A stretch of DNA of 64,000 nt from Planomicrobium okeanokoites (lineage in GTDB: Bacteria; Bacillota; Bacilli; Bacillales_A; Planococcaceae). Below, piece after piece: positions 8,643-17,913 of this stretch; within the stretch, counting starts at the first letter, position 1, and every line of letters begins with the position of its first letter. The notes beneath the pieces are model-generated. The model worked only from the letters and a program-made list of their open reading frames with translations, did no database searches and was not told the origin of the DNA. The stretch covers positions 558,001 through 622,000 of the forward strand of contig NZ_QQRS01000001.1 of the NCBI RefSeq assembly GCF_003428875.1. The letters run 5' to 3'. Both the position numbers and the translations under genes were made by a program.

Positions 8643-8763
8643 ACTTACACCCTTTCCTGTTGACTGATATTCCATCTTTTAATGTGAAGAAATCGTTTCT
8701 CATTTTTATAACTTGAGCCCCTGATTGATTAGTACCAGTCGGTTTTTTCATCCTGTAATCATA

Positions 8764-8790
8764 AGAAAAGCCCTCCCTGGGGAGAGCTTT
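8764..8790 (-). terminator. Terminator of rnpB
   Basis: Minus strand GCTCTCCC-CA-GGGAGGGC (one G-T pair) followed by TTTTC, 16 bases beyond the P1 helix of RNase P RNA. Confidence 0.85.
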
Positions 8791-8805
8791 TTTTAATTGC
8801 AATTT

Positions 8806-9208
8806 AAGACCATCGGAAATTCCATAAGCCATGTTTTGTTTTCCACGTACTCAAACGGCTCTCGCCTTGTACACTTGGAAGGCAATCATCTATCTGCAAG
8901 GCTATGCCTGCCTTTTCCTCAGTTCAATTCCTTCGGAAAAGTGCCCCTACCATAGTTTGGGTTTCTCACTCGCGGGGTTTACCTCGTTCCACCTGTATAA
9001 TTTCTTATACAGCTCCGTCACTGTGGCACCTTCAGGGTATTTCGACCATATCCGAAGACTTAGGTGTTCTACCCGCCGTCAGCTGCATAACAGCTGCCTT
9101 AGCTTATTGTTTCGCTAAGCGCGATCACTACGGCCATCTCAGGTCCGTGCGAGCATGGACTTTCCTCTCCGGCCGGTAGCCGGAGCGATTGCCGGAATTC
9201 CAATGGCT
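8806..9208 (-). ncRNA. rnpB: RNase P RNA, Bacillus (class B) type
   Basis: About 400 nt. Conserved blocks on the minus strand include GAGGAAAGTCCATGCTCGCA near the 5' end, AGTGCCACAGTGACG-like GGTGCCACAGTGACG, GGTAAACCCC, GAGCGAGAAACCC-like GTGAGAAACCC and AGATAGATGATTGCC. The ends are set by the P1 helix: CCATTGG and GGAATTCC at the 5' end (about 9207-9194) pair with the 3' strand at 8810-8823. A promoter at 9214-9242 and a terminator at 8764-8790 bracket it. It is the catalytic RNA that matures the 5' ends of tRNAs. Confidence 0.97.
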
Positions 9209-9213
9209 TCATC

Positions 9214-9242
9214 AGTATACTGCATTTTCATCAATAAAACAA
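9214..9242 (-). promoter_or_regulatory. rnpB promoter
   Basis: -35 TTGTTT (9242-9237), a 17-bp spacer and -10 TATACT (9219-9214). Initiation seven bases on would be at about 9207-9208, the exact start of the P1 helix. Confidence 0.75.
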
Positions 9243-9248
9243 AGGGTA

Positions 9249-9542
9249 TTACTCGTTGTTCAGTTTATTGCCGAAGACGTGATTCTCCAAATGGGAGAGT
9301 CTGCGCAGAATATCAAAATTCGTTGTTCCTGGTGCAGGTGTCGCCTGTTTGCGTGGAGCATCTTCAAGTTCAGCGCGTAAACGCTTGTTTTCATTCATCA
9401 ATTGATCGATTTTTTTGGTGAAGACTTCATAATCCTGAATGATATCATCAAGGAAATGATCAACTTCATCCTGGTTGTAGCCGCGCATACCTGTTTTAAA
9501 ATCTTTTTCTAAAATATCTTTAGCTGTGAATTTATTGTCCAT
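9249..9542 (-). CDS. gpsB: Cell division regulator GpsB
   Basis: 97 residues, DivIVA-family N-terminal domain (residues 1-70) with the lipid-contact/dimer motif and a coiled coil from about 35 to 65 ([19 protein letters not shown]), then a short linker and a C-terminal trimerisation segment ([17 protein letters not shown]). GpsB docks class A PBPs such as PonA at the septum and side wall; ponA is 5 kb away. The SD is GGAAGGACG. The co-conserved neighbour ypsA is not present between gpsB and mrfB. Confidence 0.95.
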   Translation of the reverse strand: MDNKFTAKDILEKDFKTGMRGYNQDEVDHFLDDIIQDYEVFTKKIDQLMNENKRLRAELEDAPRKQATPAPGTTNFDILRRLSHLENHVFGNKLNNE

Positions 9543-9571
9543 TTAAATCGTCCTTCCATAAAGAGAAACTT

Positions 9572-9604
9572 CATTCAGCGGCGGGATTCATGTTCCACTG
9601 AATG
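9572..9604 (-). promoter_or_regulatory. Hairpin in the gpsB leader
   Basis: CATTCAG and CTGAATG, with further G-C pairs inside, flank about 18 bases, ending 29 bases upstream of the gpsB start. It may be a weak terminator or a leader fold. Confidence 0.3.
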
Positions 9605-9687
9605 TTAGTTGATCCAATCGGGTTTTTACGGACAGCTGGCCTTCCGCAAAATGATGCGGCAGACTTAATGACCGTTAATACGGGATA

Positions 9688-9725
9688 AAATTATGCTTAT
9701 GGTAAGTATATCATAAGCATAATTT
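9688..9725 (-). promoter_or_regulatory. Perfect 14-bp palindrome containing an extended -10 (mrfB terminator and/or gpsB operator-promoter)
   Basis: AAATTATGCTTATG (9688-9701) and its exact complement (9712-9725) flank a 10-base centre. On the minus strand TGATATACT, an extended -10, straddles the inner edge and centre. The structure starts 8 bases after the mrfB stop, so it may also act as a low-GC terminator. The promoter/operator reading is inference. Confidence 0.45.
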
Positions 9726-9732
9726 TTGTGTT

Positions 9733-10992
9733 TCAAAAATTCTCATTTGAAGGACGATTTTTTTGTTTTTTCAATTCCAGCCTGGCCATTCTTTTATCGA
9801 TATCCTTTACAAGCGATTTCCTGATTTTAGTGTGGCTGCTGGATTCTTTCGCAAAGCCTGCCATGATCAAGGCCTTGTCATAATCTTTGACTTGATGTTC
9901 ATATAATTTAGCCGCATGGATCCAGGCTTCGACTTCGACAGGTCCCCGCAGATTCGGCGCAGCTTCTGTAAACAGCTTCACTGCTTCTTCGTATTGTCCG
10001 CTGCGTTTGCGCTGAATTGCCAAAAAATAACGGGCAAGTGCCGAAGAAGCTCCCCTTTCTGCAGTTACATGTTCGAGATAAGCTGCGCTTTGATCAAATT
10101 GTTTAAGATCTGCGTACCATTTCCCGATATTCGTATAAGCACCGAAGGTTTCAGATTCCAGGTCTTCCATCAATAGATCCGATGACAAGACATATAGCGA
10201 GACGAGTGAAAGAATATCCAGTTCATTATGATAAAGCACTTTATCCAATGCTTCCGGATAGCCGCTTTTGACCGCATCCAAATAGATGGCGGGTATCAAG
10301 AAACCTGGCACATCGCCTTCCCGGGTGAATCCAAGCTTTTCTTCCTCGATGGTGCTCAGCTTCATCCGAGCCAATTCATTTTTCCAAATTCTTTTAGTGC
10401 CATGGAATAAATCGATTCGCCGCAGCGTTTTCAGCTTCGGCAAAATATTGCGGTGCATCGTCCATCTGGAGGTCAGCTGCGGCCAATCGAAACTCTTGCC
10501 ATTATAAGAAAAGATGATCGGATCTTCCGACTGCCAAAGATTGGTCTCAAAGAGAAAAGCGGCTTCATTGGATGGATCCGGCATGATATACTGGACCATT
10601 TCAAATCCCTTTTCTGTGCGTTCCAATAATCCTGCAAGGAAGATATAAGCTCCCGTTCCGCTGAGGCCAGTCGTTTCAGTATCAAAAAAAAGAATCCGCT
10701 CATCTTTTTTCAACTTGAACGGATGGTCGAAGTCTGCACTTTCCCATGCAGCCAATACCCTGTCCAATTCATTTAACCCAATTTTTCCATGACGCGTTTC
10801 AAATGGATAGCTGATCACTTTTTTAAAAACGAATCCAAATTCGTTCTCCACCAATTCAAGGCCGATATCCTGCCATCTGTCTTCATGCAGCGGCCTCTTC
10901 TTTTCCTGCTTTTGTGTTTTCTGCTTCGGCTTGGCACCTGCGTCTTTCTTCAGCATGCCTTTCATCTGCAGCAGCTTATTTTCGAACGACAT
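9733..10992 (-). CDS. mrfB: MrfB (YprB), RNase H-like exonuclease of mitomycin repair
   Basis: 419 residues. The exonuclease domain starts with ILFFDTETTGL (Asp104/Glu106) and includes YNGKSFDWPQL, the second acidic block of DEDD nucleases. The C-terminal third is helical with TPR-like repeats. In B. subtilis MrfA and MrfB remove mitomycin C adducts independently of UvrABC. The start lies 6 bases after the mrfA stop, with its SD (AGAGGTGAG) inside the end of mrfA, so the two are translationally coupled. Confidence 0.9.
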   Translation of the reverse strand: MSFENKLLQMKGMLKKDAGAKPKQKTQKQEKKRPLHEDRWQDIGLELVENEFGFVFKKVISYPFETRHGKIGLNELDRVLAAWESADFDHPFKLKKDERILFFDTETTGLSGTGAYIFLAGLLERTEKGFEMVQYIMPDPSNEAAFLFETNLWQSEDPIIFSYNGKSFDWPQLTSRWTMHRNILPKLKTLRRIDLFHGTKRIWKNELARMKLSTIEEEKLGFTREGDVPGFLIPAIYLDAVKSGYPEALDKVLYHNELDILSLVSLYVLSSDLLMEDLESETFGAYTNIGKWYADLKQFDQSAAYLEHVTAERGASSALARYFLAIQRKRSGQYEEAVKLFTEAAPNLRGPVEVEAWIHAAKLYEHQVKDYDKALIMAGFAKESSSHTKIRKSLVKDIDKRMARLELKKQKNRPSNENF

Positions 10993-10998
10993 CGGCTC

Positions 10999-13269
10999 TC
11001 ACCTCTCTTCGCGAAGCTCGTCGAGTAATCTGATGACATTTTCCTTCATATTGACCATTGCGTCCTGCGCTCCTATACACGAAGGGCAGCCATCCAGGCA
11101 TGGACATTCAGCGACGTGGCTCCTCGCTTTATCAAGGAGCGGCAGCCACATATCATAGATCCGTTCACTGATTCCGATGCCTCCAGGATAGGAATCATGT
11201 ATAAAGAATGAAGGCAAATCGTTATGCGGGGACTTCACCTGCGGCACCACATGAACGTCGCGGCGGTCACAGGACACGAAAATCGGGATGAATGATTCGA
11301 TGGCGTATGCCGCACCGGTCATCATATCTGATAATTCTGAATCCGAGAATCCATCAGGTTTGCTGAAACTCAGCCAGGTCGAGGAAGTATGAAGCTCTTC
11401 AGCCGGCAGCGAGATGGGACCCGAACCGATATTATCATGAGAATCGAATCTGATTTTCTTGAATATGGTCGGCATTGCCAATACCGCGATATCGCCGTAA
11501 AAAACTTCCGCCCCTTGCATGCCTTTGGTTTTGTCCTCACTCATCACTTTCAACTCGACTGCCAGATTGGCATCTGTGAAATAGTCCACATCCACTTCAC
11601 GGACATACGCCTTTTTCTCTTCCCAATCCAAAATCTCTACTTGAAACTGAGTCCCTTGGTGAAGATAGATCGCTTCTTCATGCAATAATGTCAATGCGCT
11701 GAAACGGTCCATTTCGCCGATTACACGGGTATCAGATGGCACGGACTGGTCGATGATGACAACATTTTCCTGTGACGCAGAGCGCAATGAAATGTCGTGT
11801 GCCGGAAAACGGTCGCTCATCCAATGCCAGCGGTCAGATGTGCGTACAAGCACTCCCTGTTCCTGCAGATACTCGAGCAATTCCTGCACTTCGAATTCAC
11901 CATACATTTCATCTGTCGAAAAAGGCAATTCAAAGGAAGCGCACTTCAAATGGTCCATTAAGATGATGATATTCTCCGGATGGATTCTTGCTTCTTCCGG
12001 TGACTGGTCCAACAGATATGCCGGATTATTTATAATGTATTGATCGAGGGCCGTCGACTGTGCAACATAGACAACCAAAGATTCATCCTGGCGCCTTCCG
12101 GCACGGCCCGCCTGCTGCCAGGCGCTGGCGATATTCCCCGGATAGCCGGTCATGATGCAGGCTTGCAGCTGGCCGATATCAACGCCAAGTTCCAGGGCGT
12201 TTGTCGAAACGACACATTGGATCGAACCATCCCGCAACCCTTTCTCGATCGCCCGCCGTTCGGTCGGCAGATAGCCTCCGCGGTAACCCTTGATGGATTC
12301 ATCCTGAAGCTTCATCTTCGTGATCGCCTGAAGATATGTCACAAGCATCTCGACCCTGACACGGCTTTTCGCGAATACGATGGTTTGGATCCCTTGTTTT
12401 ATCAGCACTGTAGCTAAGTCCCGCACTTCAAGCACCGCACTTCTTCTGACCCCGAAAGTCGGGTGGATGATCGGCGGGTTATAAAATACGATATGCTTTT
12501 TGCCTGAAGGTGCTCCGTTCTGGTCGATCAATGCGTGTTCTTCATTGGTCAATGCTTCCGCCAATTCTTTCGGATTGGCGATTGTCGCGGAAGTGCAGAT
12601 GAAGACCGGATTGCTGCCGTAGAATTCACAGATCCGTTTAAGGCGTCTGATTACATGTGAGACATGTGTACCGAAAACACCTTTATAAGTATGCAATTCA
12701 TCTATGACAATATAATGGAGATTTTCAAACAACGAAACCCATTTCGTATGATGCGGCAATATAGCGGAATGCAGCATATCCGGATTCGTCATCACAATCT
12801 GCCCCGCTTTTCGCACTTTCGTTCTGATTGCCGGTGATGTATCGCCGTCATACGTATAGGATAAAATTTCTTTTTCCGTTTTTTCTATCAGATCATGAAG
12901 GTCGCTTTTCTGATCCTGCGCCAATGCTTTTGTCGGAAACAGATACAGCGCTCTTGCTCCTGGATCGTTGAGGATCTTATGAAGCACCGGGAGATGGTAG
13001 CAATATGATTTACCGGACGCAGTCGGAGTGACTGCCGTATAGGACTTGCCTTCCTGAGCCAAGTCAAAAGCTTGGCGCTGATGTGTATATAATTGCTCAA
13101 TGCCTTTTTTTCTGAGTGCAGCTTTCAGGCTGTCATGCATCTCTTCAGGAAAATCGGCGTACCTCGCCGGCTTTTCTTCCTTTGTATGCCAATGGACAAT
13201 CCGCTCCATCATATCGGGCTCGGTTTTCCATTCATCCAACAACTGAGGCAATGTTTTCTTTCTGATCAT
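10999..13269 (-). CDS. mrfA: MrfA (YprA), DEAD/DEAH-type helicase with C-terminal zinc site
   Basis: 756 residues. Superfamily 2 helicase core: Walker A TPTASGKS (81-88), DELH box (~190), SAT-type motif (CTSATIA), and QQAGRAGRR motif VI. A DUF1998-like C-terminal domain ends in four cysteines CPCLDGCPSC (722-731) that bind zinc. It is the MrfB partner in nucleotide excision of mitomycin adducts. It overlaps the yppE stop codon (ATGA, 13266-13269), indicating one operon yppE-mrfA-mrfB. Confidence 0.93.
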   Translation of the reverse strand: MIRKKTLPQLLDEWKTEPDMMERIVHWHTKEEKPARYADFPEEMHDSLKAALRKKGIEQLYTHQRQAFDLAQEGKSYTAVTPTASGKSYCYHLPVLHKILNDPGARALYLFPTKALAQDQKSDLHDLIEKTEKEILSYTYDGDTSPAIRTKVRKAGQIVMTNPDMLHSAILPHHTKWVSLFENLHYIVIDELHTYKGVFGTHVSHVIRRLKRICEFYGSNPVFICTSATIANPKELAEALTNEEHALIDQNGAPSGKKHIVFYNPPIIHPTFGVRRSAVLEVRDLATVLIKQGIQTIVFAKSRVRVEMLVTYLQAITKMKLQDESIKGYRGGYLPTERRAIEKGLRDGSIQCVVSTNALELGVDIGQLQACIMTGYPGNIASAWQQAGRAGRRQDESLVVYVAQSTALDQYIINNPAYLLDQSPEEARIHPENIIILMDHLKCASFELPFSTDEMYGEFEVQELLEYLQEQGVLVRTSDRWHWMSDRFPAHDISLRSASQENVVIIDQSVPSDTRVIGEMDRFSALTLLHEEAIYLHQGTQFQVEILDWEEKKAYVREVDVDYFTDANLAVELKVMSEDKTKGMQGAEVFYGDIAVLAMPTIFKKIRFDSHDNIGSGPISLPAEELHTSSTWLSFSKPDGFSDSELSDMMTGAAYAIESFIPIFVSCDRRDVHVVPQVKSPHNDLPSFFIHDSYPGGIGISERIYDMWLPLLDKARSHVAECPCLDGCPSCIGAQDAMVNMKENVIRLLDELREER

Positions 13270-13631
13270 CTTTCATCGCTCTTTTCATCTATGGCCAGCA
13301 TGAACGTCTGTAACGTATACTGAGCCGCCTGTATGGTTTGGATAAAACGTTTCTTGCTTGTTTCCTTATAAAAACTTTGCACAAAAAATTGTGTCATACC
13401 TTCTGCCGCTGTATCAATCTGCGGTTTATGGACATATTTCGGCCGCTCTTGCTGTATATAAAGGAGCGATTCCTCTTGCCATTGATTTATTTTAGTGTGC
13501 CAATAATCTGCGTATGGTTTTACGTCCTCGTAAAAGTCAGGTACCGCGTCCCGCTCACGCATATCAAAAAAGCGGTCCTGGCATTTTCCGCATTCATCAT
13601 ATAATAAGGAAGAAAGTTCACGAATATTCAT
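13266..13631 (-). CDS. yppE: YppE family protein (DUF1798)
   Basis: 121 residues, all-helical, with conserved aromatic/charged pattern of the YppE family; the function is unknown. It is the first gene of the yppE-mrfA-mrfB operon, overlapping mrfA by 4 bases. The SD GGAGGGAT lies 8 bases ahead. The position upstream of mrfA may hint at a link to DNA repair, but B. subtilis has other yppE neighbours, so that is weak. Confidence 0.8.
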   Translation of the reverse strand: MNIRELSSLLYDECGKCQDRFFDMRERDAVPDFYEDVKPYADYWHTKINQWQEESLLYIQQERPKYVHKPQIDTAAEGMTQFFVQSFYKETSKKRFIQTIQAAQYTLQTFMLAIDEKSDER

Positions 13632-13821
13632 TTTTCAAGATCCCTCCAATGTCCTCAGTTTATCATATACACCTTGATGAGACGACTATGAACGAACAGA
13701 CATTCTTTTCAATTGGCTTTCAAACGCCTATCGGCTATCATGAACCTAGCGAAATGGAACTTCGGGTCTCATTTATCGTCTAAATCTATGTGATATGATA
13801 AAGTAAGCGAGGTGTATCACA
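13632..13821. promoter_or_regulatory. Divergent intergenic region with an extended -10 promoter for recU
   Basis: The 190 bases separate yppE (minus) from recU (plus). TGATATGAT at 13791-13799 is an extended -10, 23 bases before the recU start. A 31-codon frame ending at 13783 has no ribosome site and is not called. Confidence 0.5.
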
Positions 13822-14433
13822 ATGGCAATCAATTATCCAAACGGCAAAAAATTCATTCCACAGAAAGAACAGCCAGTGGACCAGAAAAAGAAAAAGAAGA
13901 AAAAAGATTTCTCTTTCAGTAATCGGGGTAAAACACTAGAGGATGAATTGAATGAGACGAACGATTATTATCTGCAGCTCGGACATGCCGTCATCCACAA
14001 AAAACCGGTTCCTGTCCAAATCGTCAGGGTCGAATACCCATCCAGAAGTGCCGCTGTCATAAAAGAAGCGTATTTCCGTTCCCCCTCCACAACCGACTAT
14101 AATGGCGTGTGGAACGGCAAATACATTGATTTCGAGGCGAAGGAAACGGAGAACAAAACTTCTTTTCCGCTGAAGAATATACACGAACACCAAATCCAGC
14201 ACATGGCACAAGTCGTAAAACATGATGGACTGGCTTTCCTGATCATTCGCTTTTCTTCTATAGACCGTTATTTTATTGTTCCTTTTGAAGCTTTTGAATT
14301 TTTTTGGAATAGAATGATGAGCGGCGGCAGGAAGTCTGTGACTTTGACGGAAATTGAAGAAACCGGTATTGAATTGAAACCAGGTGCGTTTCCGCGCATC
14401 GATTACCTGCCCCATTTGAATAAGTTTCAGTAG
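13822..14433 (+). CDS. recU: Holliday junction resolvase RecU
   Basis: 203 residues. After a Lys-rich N-terminal tail (residues 24-31 nearly all Lys), the family blocks appear: [11 protein letters not shown], the stalk-region segment PVQIVRV, the catalytic [18 protein letters not shown] region (Asp/Glu/Lys of the PD-(D/E)XK fold) and HQIQHM. It cleaves Holliday junctions in the RuvAB pathway and modulates RecA. recU-ponA is the standard Firmicute pair; the ponA start is 30 bases downstream. Confidence 0.96.
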   Translation: MAINYPNGKKFIPQKEQPVDQKKKKKKKDFSFSNRGKTLEDELNETNDYYLQLGHAVIHKKPVPVQIVRVEYPSRSAAVIKEAYFRSPSTTDYNGVWNGKYIDFEAKETENKTSFPLKNIHEHQIQHMAQVVKHDGLAFLIIRFSSIDRYFIVPFEAFEFFWNRMMSGGRKSVTLTEIEETGIELKPGAFPRIDYLPHLNKFQ

Positions 14434-14463
14434 ACAAGCACCAACGAAAGTGAGGAACATTTA

Positions 14464-17400
14464 GTGAGCGAAAAACAAATGTCGCGCGAACAGCGCAGAA
14501 AAGCAATGGAACAGCAAAAGAAAAAGGGCAAGAAAAAGAAAACCTCCGGAGGCGGCTGGTTTAAACGGATCATTCTGGCAATACTCATTGTCGGAGTCAT
14601 CGGACTGGTCATCGGCATCGGCCTTTTCACCTATTATGCCAGCAGTGCCCCGGAACTTGACGAAGAACTCCTGCGCGACCCGATCAGCCCTACCTTCCTG
14701 GCAGCTGACGGTGAAACGGAAATACCCTATATGACAGGTGAAGACCGTGAATACGTCAATTACGAAGAGATTCCCAAGTTAATGGAAGATGCGATTCTGG
14801 CAACAGAAGACAACCGCTTCTATGAACATCCCGGAATTGATATCATCCGTCTGGGTGGTGCGGTAATTGCGAACGTAACCGATGGATTCGGTTCTGAAGG
14901 AGCAAGTACCATCACACAGCAAGTCATCAAAAACTCTTTCCTGAAAAATGAAAAGACTATTAAGCGGAAAGCTCAGGAAGCCTATCTTGCCTACCAGCTC
15001 GAACAGGAGTATACAAAAGAAGAAATTTTTGAAATGTATTTCAATAAGATCCTGATGTCGGGCAACACTTATGGATTTGGAACAGCTTCCGAAAATTTCT
15101 TCGGCAAACACGTCTCTGAACTTGAATTGCATGAAGCCGCGATGCTTGCAGGCATGCCGCAAAGCCCGAACGGCTACAACCCTTTCAATAATCCGGAGCG
15201 CGCCGAAGAAAGACGCAATGTGGTGCTCCGCCTGATGGAACAGCACGGCAAAATCACAACAGAAGAAAAAGAGGCTGCACAGGCGATCCCGGTAACTGAA
15301 ACTTTATTGCCGGAGGAACAGCGCCCTGCCCCGCCTAGCGGTGAATATACAGCCTTCATGGAAATGGTCGAAAATGAAATTGAAGCCTTGGATGAAGATA
15401 TCTCACTCGATGAAGGGTTGACTATTTACACAACACTAGAACCAAATGTACAAAAAGCGGTAAACGAAACTTTGGCTTCCAATATTTTCTTCAACGATGA
15501 AGTCGAATCCGCTTTGACGGTTGTCGATACTGAAACAGGGGCTATCCGCGCAGTCGGTGCAGCCCGCGAATACAGCGGAGATGTCCGCCGCAATTACGCG
15601 ACAGCCCGTGACCGCCAAATCGGTTCAACTATCAAGCCACTGATTGACTACGGCCCAGCCATCGAATATCTTAACTGGTCGACAGGCAAGACTTTGGTGG
15701 ATGAACCTTATTCATATGAAGACGGTGACCAGGAAGTCAGAAACTTCGATAACGACTACCTTGGTGAGATGACAATGCGCGAAGCCCTTTACCGTTCACG
15801 CAACGTACCGGCGGTTAAGACTTTGAATGAAGTTGGCACAAAAAATGCAAAAGAATTCACCCAGAAATTAGGATTGAATTTTGGAGGCATATACGAATCT
15901 GCCGCAATCGGTTCGCCAGAGGAAAATATCAATACGGTTGAGATGGCTGGAGCTTTCGCAGCTTTCGGCAACGATGGTATTTATACAAAGCCGCATACTG
16001 TAACAAAAATCGTTTTCAGGGATGGCACTACTGAGCAGGTAGTCGCGCCTGAATCAGTTCCAGCCATGAAAGACAGCACAGCTTATATGGTGACTGACAT
16101 GCTTCTTGATGTCGTGGACCCTAATATTGCTGGAGCATCCGGTAAGGCAGCTGCAATCAGCGGCTTGGATATTGCCGGTAAAACTGGAACAACAAACTTT
16201 ACCCCTGAAGAATTTGATAAATATGGACATGACAGCAGTTCTGCTCCGGATATTTGGTTTGCAGGCTACTCTCCTGAATATTCAATTTCAGTCTGGAGCG
16301 GCTATCCTTCCCGTGAAGGAGCAATGGACACAGCATCCAATGAACGTTTATTGTCCCAGCAAATCTTTAAAGATGTAATGTCGAAGATTTCTTCTTCTGA
16401 AGCAGGAAGATTCCAGCAGCCGGAGTCAGTAGTGGAAGCGACGATTGAAGTTGGAACAGAACCACTTCAATTGGCGAGCGACTTCACTCCATCGGATCAA
16501 AAGAGCACTGAGTTATTTGTCCGCGGCACTGTTCCAGAAAAAGTGTCTGAAGAATTCGTACAGGAAGATTTGGATGCGCCCGGCGGACTCAATGCATCTG
16601 TTGATGGTTCGAACGTCGATTTGACATGGACTTACGGTGACGTTGAGGATGTGCAATTCGAAGTTGCTGTCGAAACAGACGGCAACAGGTCAGTGCTCAC
16701 TACTACAGACGATAAATCCTATACCTACGAAGCACTTGAAGAAGGCCGAGCCTATACTTTCAGCGTAACCGCGGTAAAAGGTGACCAGCGAAGCGATCCA
16801 GCTTCAGTCATTGTTGAAGTGACCCCTCCTGAAGAGCCTGAGGAACCGGAAGAAACTCCACCGGCAGATGAGGAAGAACCACCTGAAGACGAAGCTCCTC
16901 CAGAAGATGAAGCTCCACCGGAAGACGACGCCCCTCCTGAAGGTGAAGGAAACGGTGAAGGTGAAGGAAACGGCGGAAATGAAGGAAATGGTGAAGGCGA
17001 AGGTGATGGTGAAACCCCTCCTGCAGATGGCGGAGACGGTGAAGGAGATGGCGAAACTCCTCCCGAAGACGGCAGCGGAGATGGAGAAAATTCCAACGGT
17101 GAAGCCAACGGCGCTTCCGTCCCTCCTACAGATGGAAATGGAAATAGCGGGAATGGAAATAATGAAGGAAATGACGGAAATTCCAACGGCAATGACAATG
17201 GAAAAGCTAATGGAAATAACAACAACAGCAACAACCCCGGAAACGATAATAATGAAGGAAATGACGGAAATTCCAACGGCGAAACTAATGGACCTTCCAC
17301 ACCTCCTGCTAATGAAAGTGAAAACAACAAAGATGATTCCGGAAATGAAAATAATGATGAGGGCAATGGCGAAAATATCAACAGTGAGGCTGATGGATCT

Positions 17401-17547
17401 TCCACACCCCCTGCTGACGAAAGTGATGAAAAAACAGGAAAATCCTCACCTGAAGAAGGTATAGAAGGAACAACCTCTCCTGAAGAAGGGAACAATAATG
17501 ATGACGAAAAGAATATCGGTGAAACCAGTGACATTGAAAGCAACTGA
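14464..17547 (+). CDS. ponA: Class A penicillin-binding protein 1 (PonA) with long acidic tail
   Basis: 1,027 residues, GTG start with GTGAGG 11 bases ahead. Order: basic cytoplasmic tail, TM helix (~34-58), GT51 glycosyltransferase with catalytic Glu115 (ATEDNRFYEH), transpeptidase with Ser388 (STIK), SRN (445-447) and KTGT (573-576), then a fibronectin-type III domain (~705-790). The last ~235 residues are low complexity, rich in Glu/Gly/Asn/Pro/Asp, with three EDEAPP-type units (nt 16884-16937) and a perfect 30-bp DNA repeat (17161-17190 = 17251-17280). It polymerises and cross-links peptidoglycan. The tail extends well beyond B. subtilis PonA (914 residues) and is probably wall-exposed. 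Confidence 0.95.
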   Translation: MSEKQMSREQRRKAMEQQKKKGKKKKTSGGGWFKRIILAILIVGVIGLVIGIGLFTYYASSAPELDEELLRDPISPTFLAADGETEIPYMTGEDREYVNYEEIPKLMEDAILATEDNRFYEHPGIDIIRLGGAVIANVTDGFGSEGASTITQQVIKNSFLKNEKTIKRKAQEAYLAYQLEQEYTKEEIFEMYFNKILMSGNTYGFGTASENFFGKHVSELELHEAAMLAGMPQSPNGYNPFNNPERAEERRNVVLRLMEQHGKITTEEKEAAQAIPVTETLLPEEQRPAPPSGEYTAFMEMVENEIEALDEDISLDEGLTIYTTLEPNVQKAVNETLASNIFFNDEVESALTVVDTETGAIRAVGAAREYSGDVRRNYATARDRQIGSTIKPLIDYGPAIEYLNWSTGKTLVDEPYSYEDGDQEVRNFDNDYLGEMTMREALYRSRNVPAVKTLNEVGTKNAKEFTQKLGLNFGGIYESAAIGSPEENINTVEMAGAFAAFGNDGIYTKPHTVTKIVFRDGTTEQVVAPESVPAMKDSTAYMVTDMLLDVVDPNIAGASGKAAAISGLDIAGKTGTTNFTPEEFDKYGHDSSSAPDIWFAGYSPEYSISVWSGYPSREGAMDTASNERLLSQQIFKDVMSKISSSEAGRFQQPESVVEATIEVGTEPLQLASDFTPSDQKSTELFVRGTVPEKVSEEFVQEDLDAPGGLNASVDGSNVDLTWTYGDVEDVQFEVAVETDGNRSVLTTTDDKSYTYEALEEGRAYTFSVTAVKGDQRSDPASVIVEVTPPEEPEEPEETPPADEEEPPEDEAPPEDEAPPEDDAPPEGEGNGEGEGNGGNEGNGEGEGDGETPPADGGDGEGDGETPPEDGSGDGENSNGEANGASVPPTDGNGNSGNGNNEGNDGNSNGNDNGKANGNNNNSNNPGNDNNEGNDGNSNGETNGPSTPPANESENNKDDSGNENNDEGNGENINSEADGSSTPPADESDEKTGKSSPEEGIEGTTSPEEGNNNDDEKNIGETSDIESN

Positions 17548-17558
17548 TTTCCGGCCAT

Positions 17559-17599
17559 AAAAATACCCTTCAGCGAAAAGAACGCTAAAGGGTATTTTT
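17559..17599. terminator. Bidirectional terminator between ponA and ypoC
   Basis: A 17-bp stem (AAAAATACCCTTCAGCG against CGCTAAAGGGTATTTTT, one mismatch) with A/T runs on both sides serves the converging ponA and ypoC transcripts. Confidence 0.93.
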
Positions 17600-17609
17600 G
17601 TGCTGTTAA

Positions 17610-17900
17610 TTATAACCTATTTAAAATTGCTCTTTTTGCAGCAACCTTCTTCTGCATTTCAATAAACAATTCCTGAAGCTGCCTGAAAGCAGCATATGTC
17701 GAAGTATAGCTTTCAACAAAATGCAACCGTTCATCGTTATTCAATGGCTCCAGTGTCTCTTCCTCTGAACTGCATTGTTCCAATAAAGCTTTATATACCG
17801 ATATTCCTTGTTTCATAAATAAGGATGCATCAGTTCTTTTGCTGGTGTGAATTATCCCAATCTCTTCCTCCAACTTAGTCCACAAAACGAAGAAAGGCAT
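17610..17900 (-). CDS. ypoC: YpoC-like protein, short form
   Basis: 96 residues from ATG 17900. The C-terminal half (DERLHFVESY...FRQLQELFIEMQKK) matches the pattern I recall for YpoC, found between nth and ponA in Bacillus. The frame stays open upstream for 48 codons but these overlap nth and look non-coding. The start is uncertain: the site AAAGAGAAG is close and weak, and an ATT just after the nth stop has a better-placed AGAGG. B. subtilis YpoC is much longer, so this is an N-terminally reduced version. Function unknown. Confidence 0.6.
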   Translation of the reverse strand: MPFFVLWTKLEEEIGIIHTSKRTDASLFMKQGISVYKALLEQCSSEEETLEPLNNDERLHFVESYTSTYAAFRQLQELFIEMQKKVAAKRAILNRL

Positions 17901-17913
17901 TATCTTCTCTTTT

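Noticed and set aside
8831..9179. Plus-strand frames of 91-95 codons
   Set aside because: They lie on the strand opposite RNase P RNA, whose conserved helices explain the sequence.
13690..13783. Possible 31-codon peptide between yppE and recU
   Set aside because: No Shine-Dalgarno, no conservation that I can see, and it lies in a promoter region.
16752..17558. 268-codon minus-strand frame, Ser/Pro-rich, opposite the ponA tail
   Set aside because: It is the complement of the low-complexity tail; composition, not coding, keeps it open.
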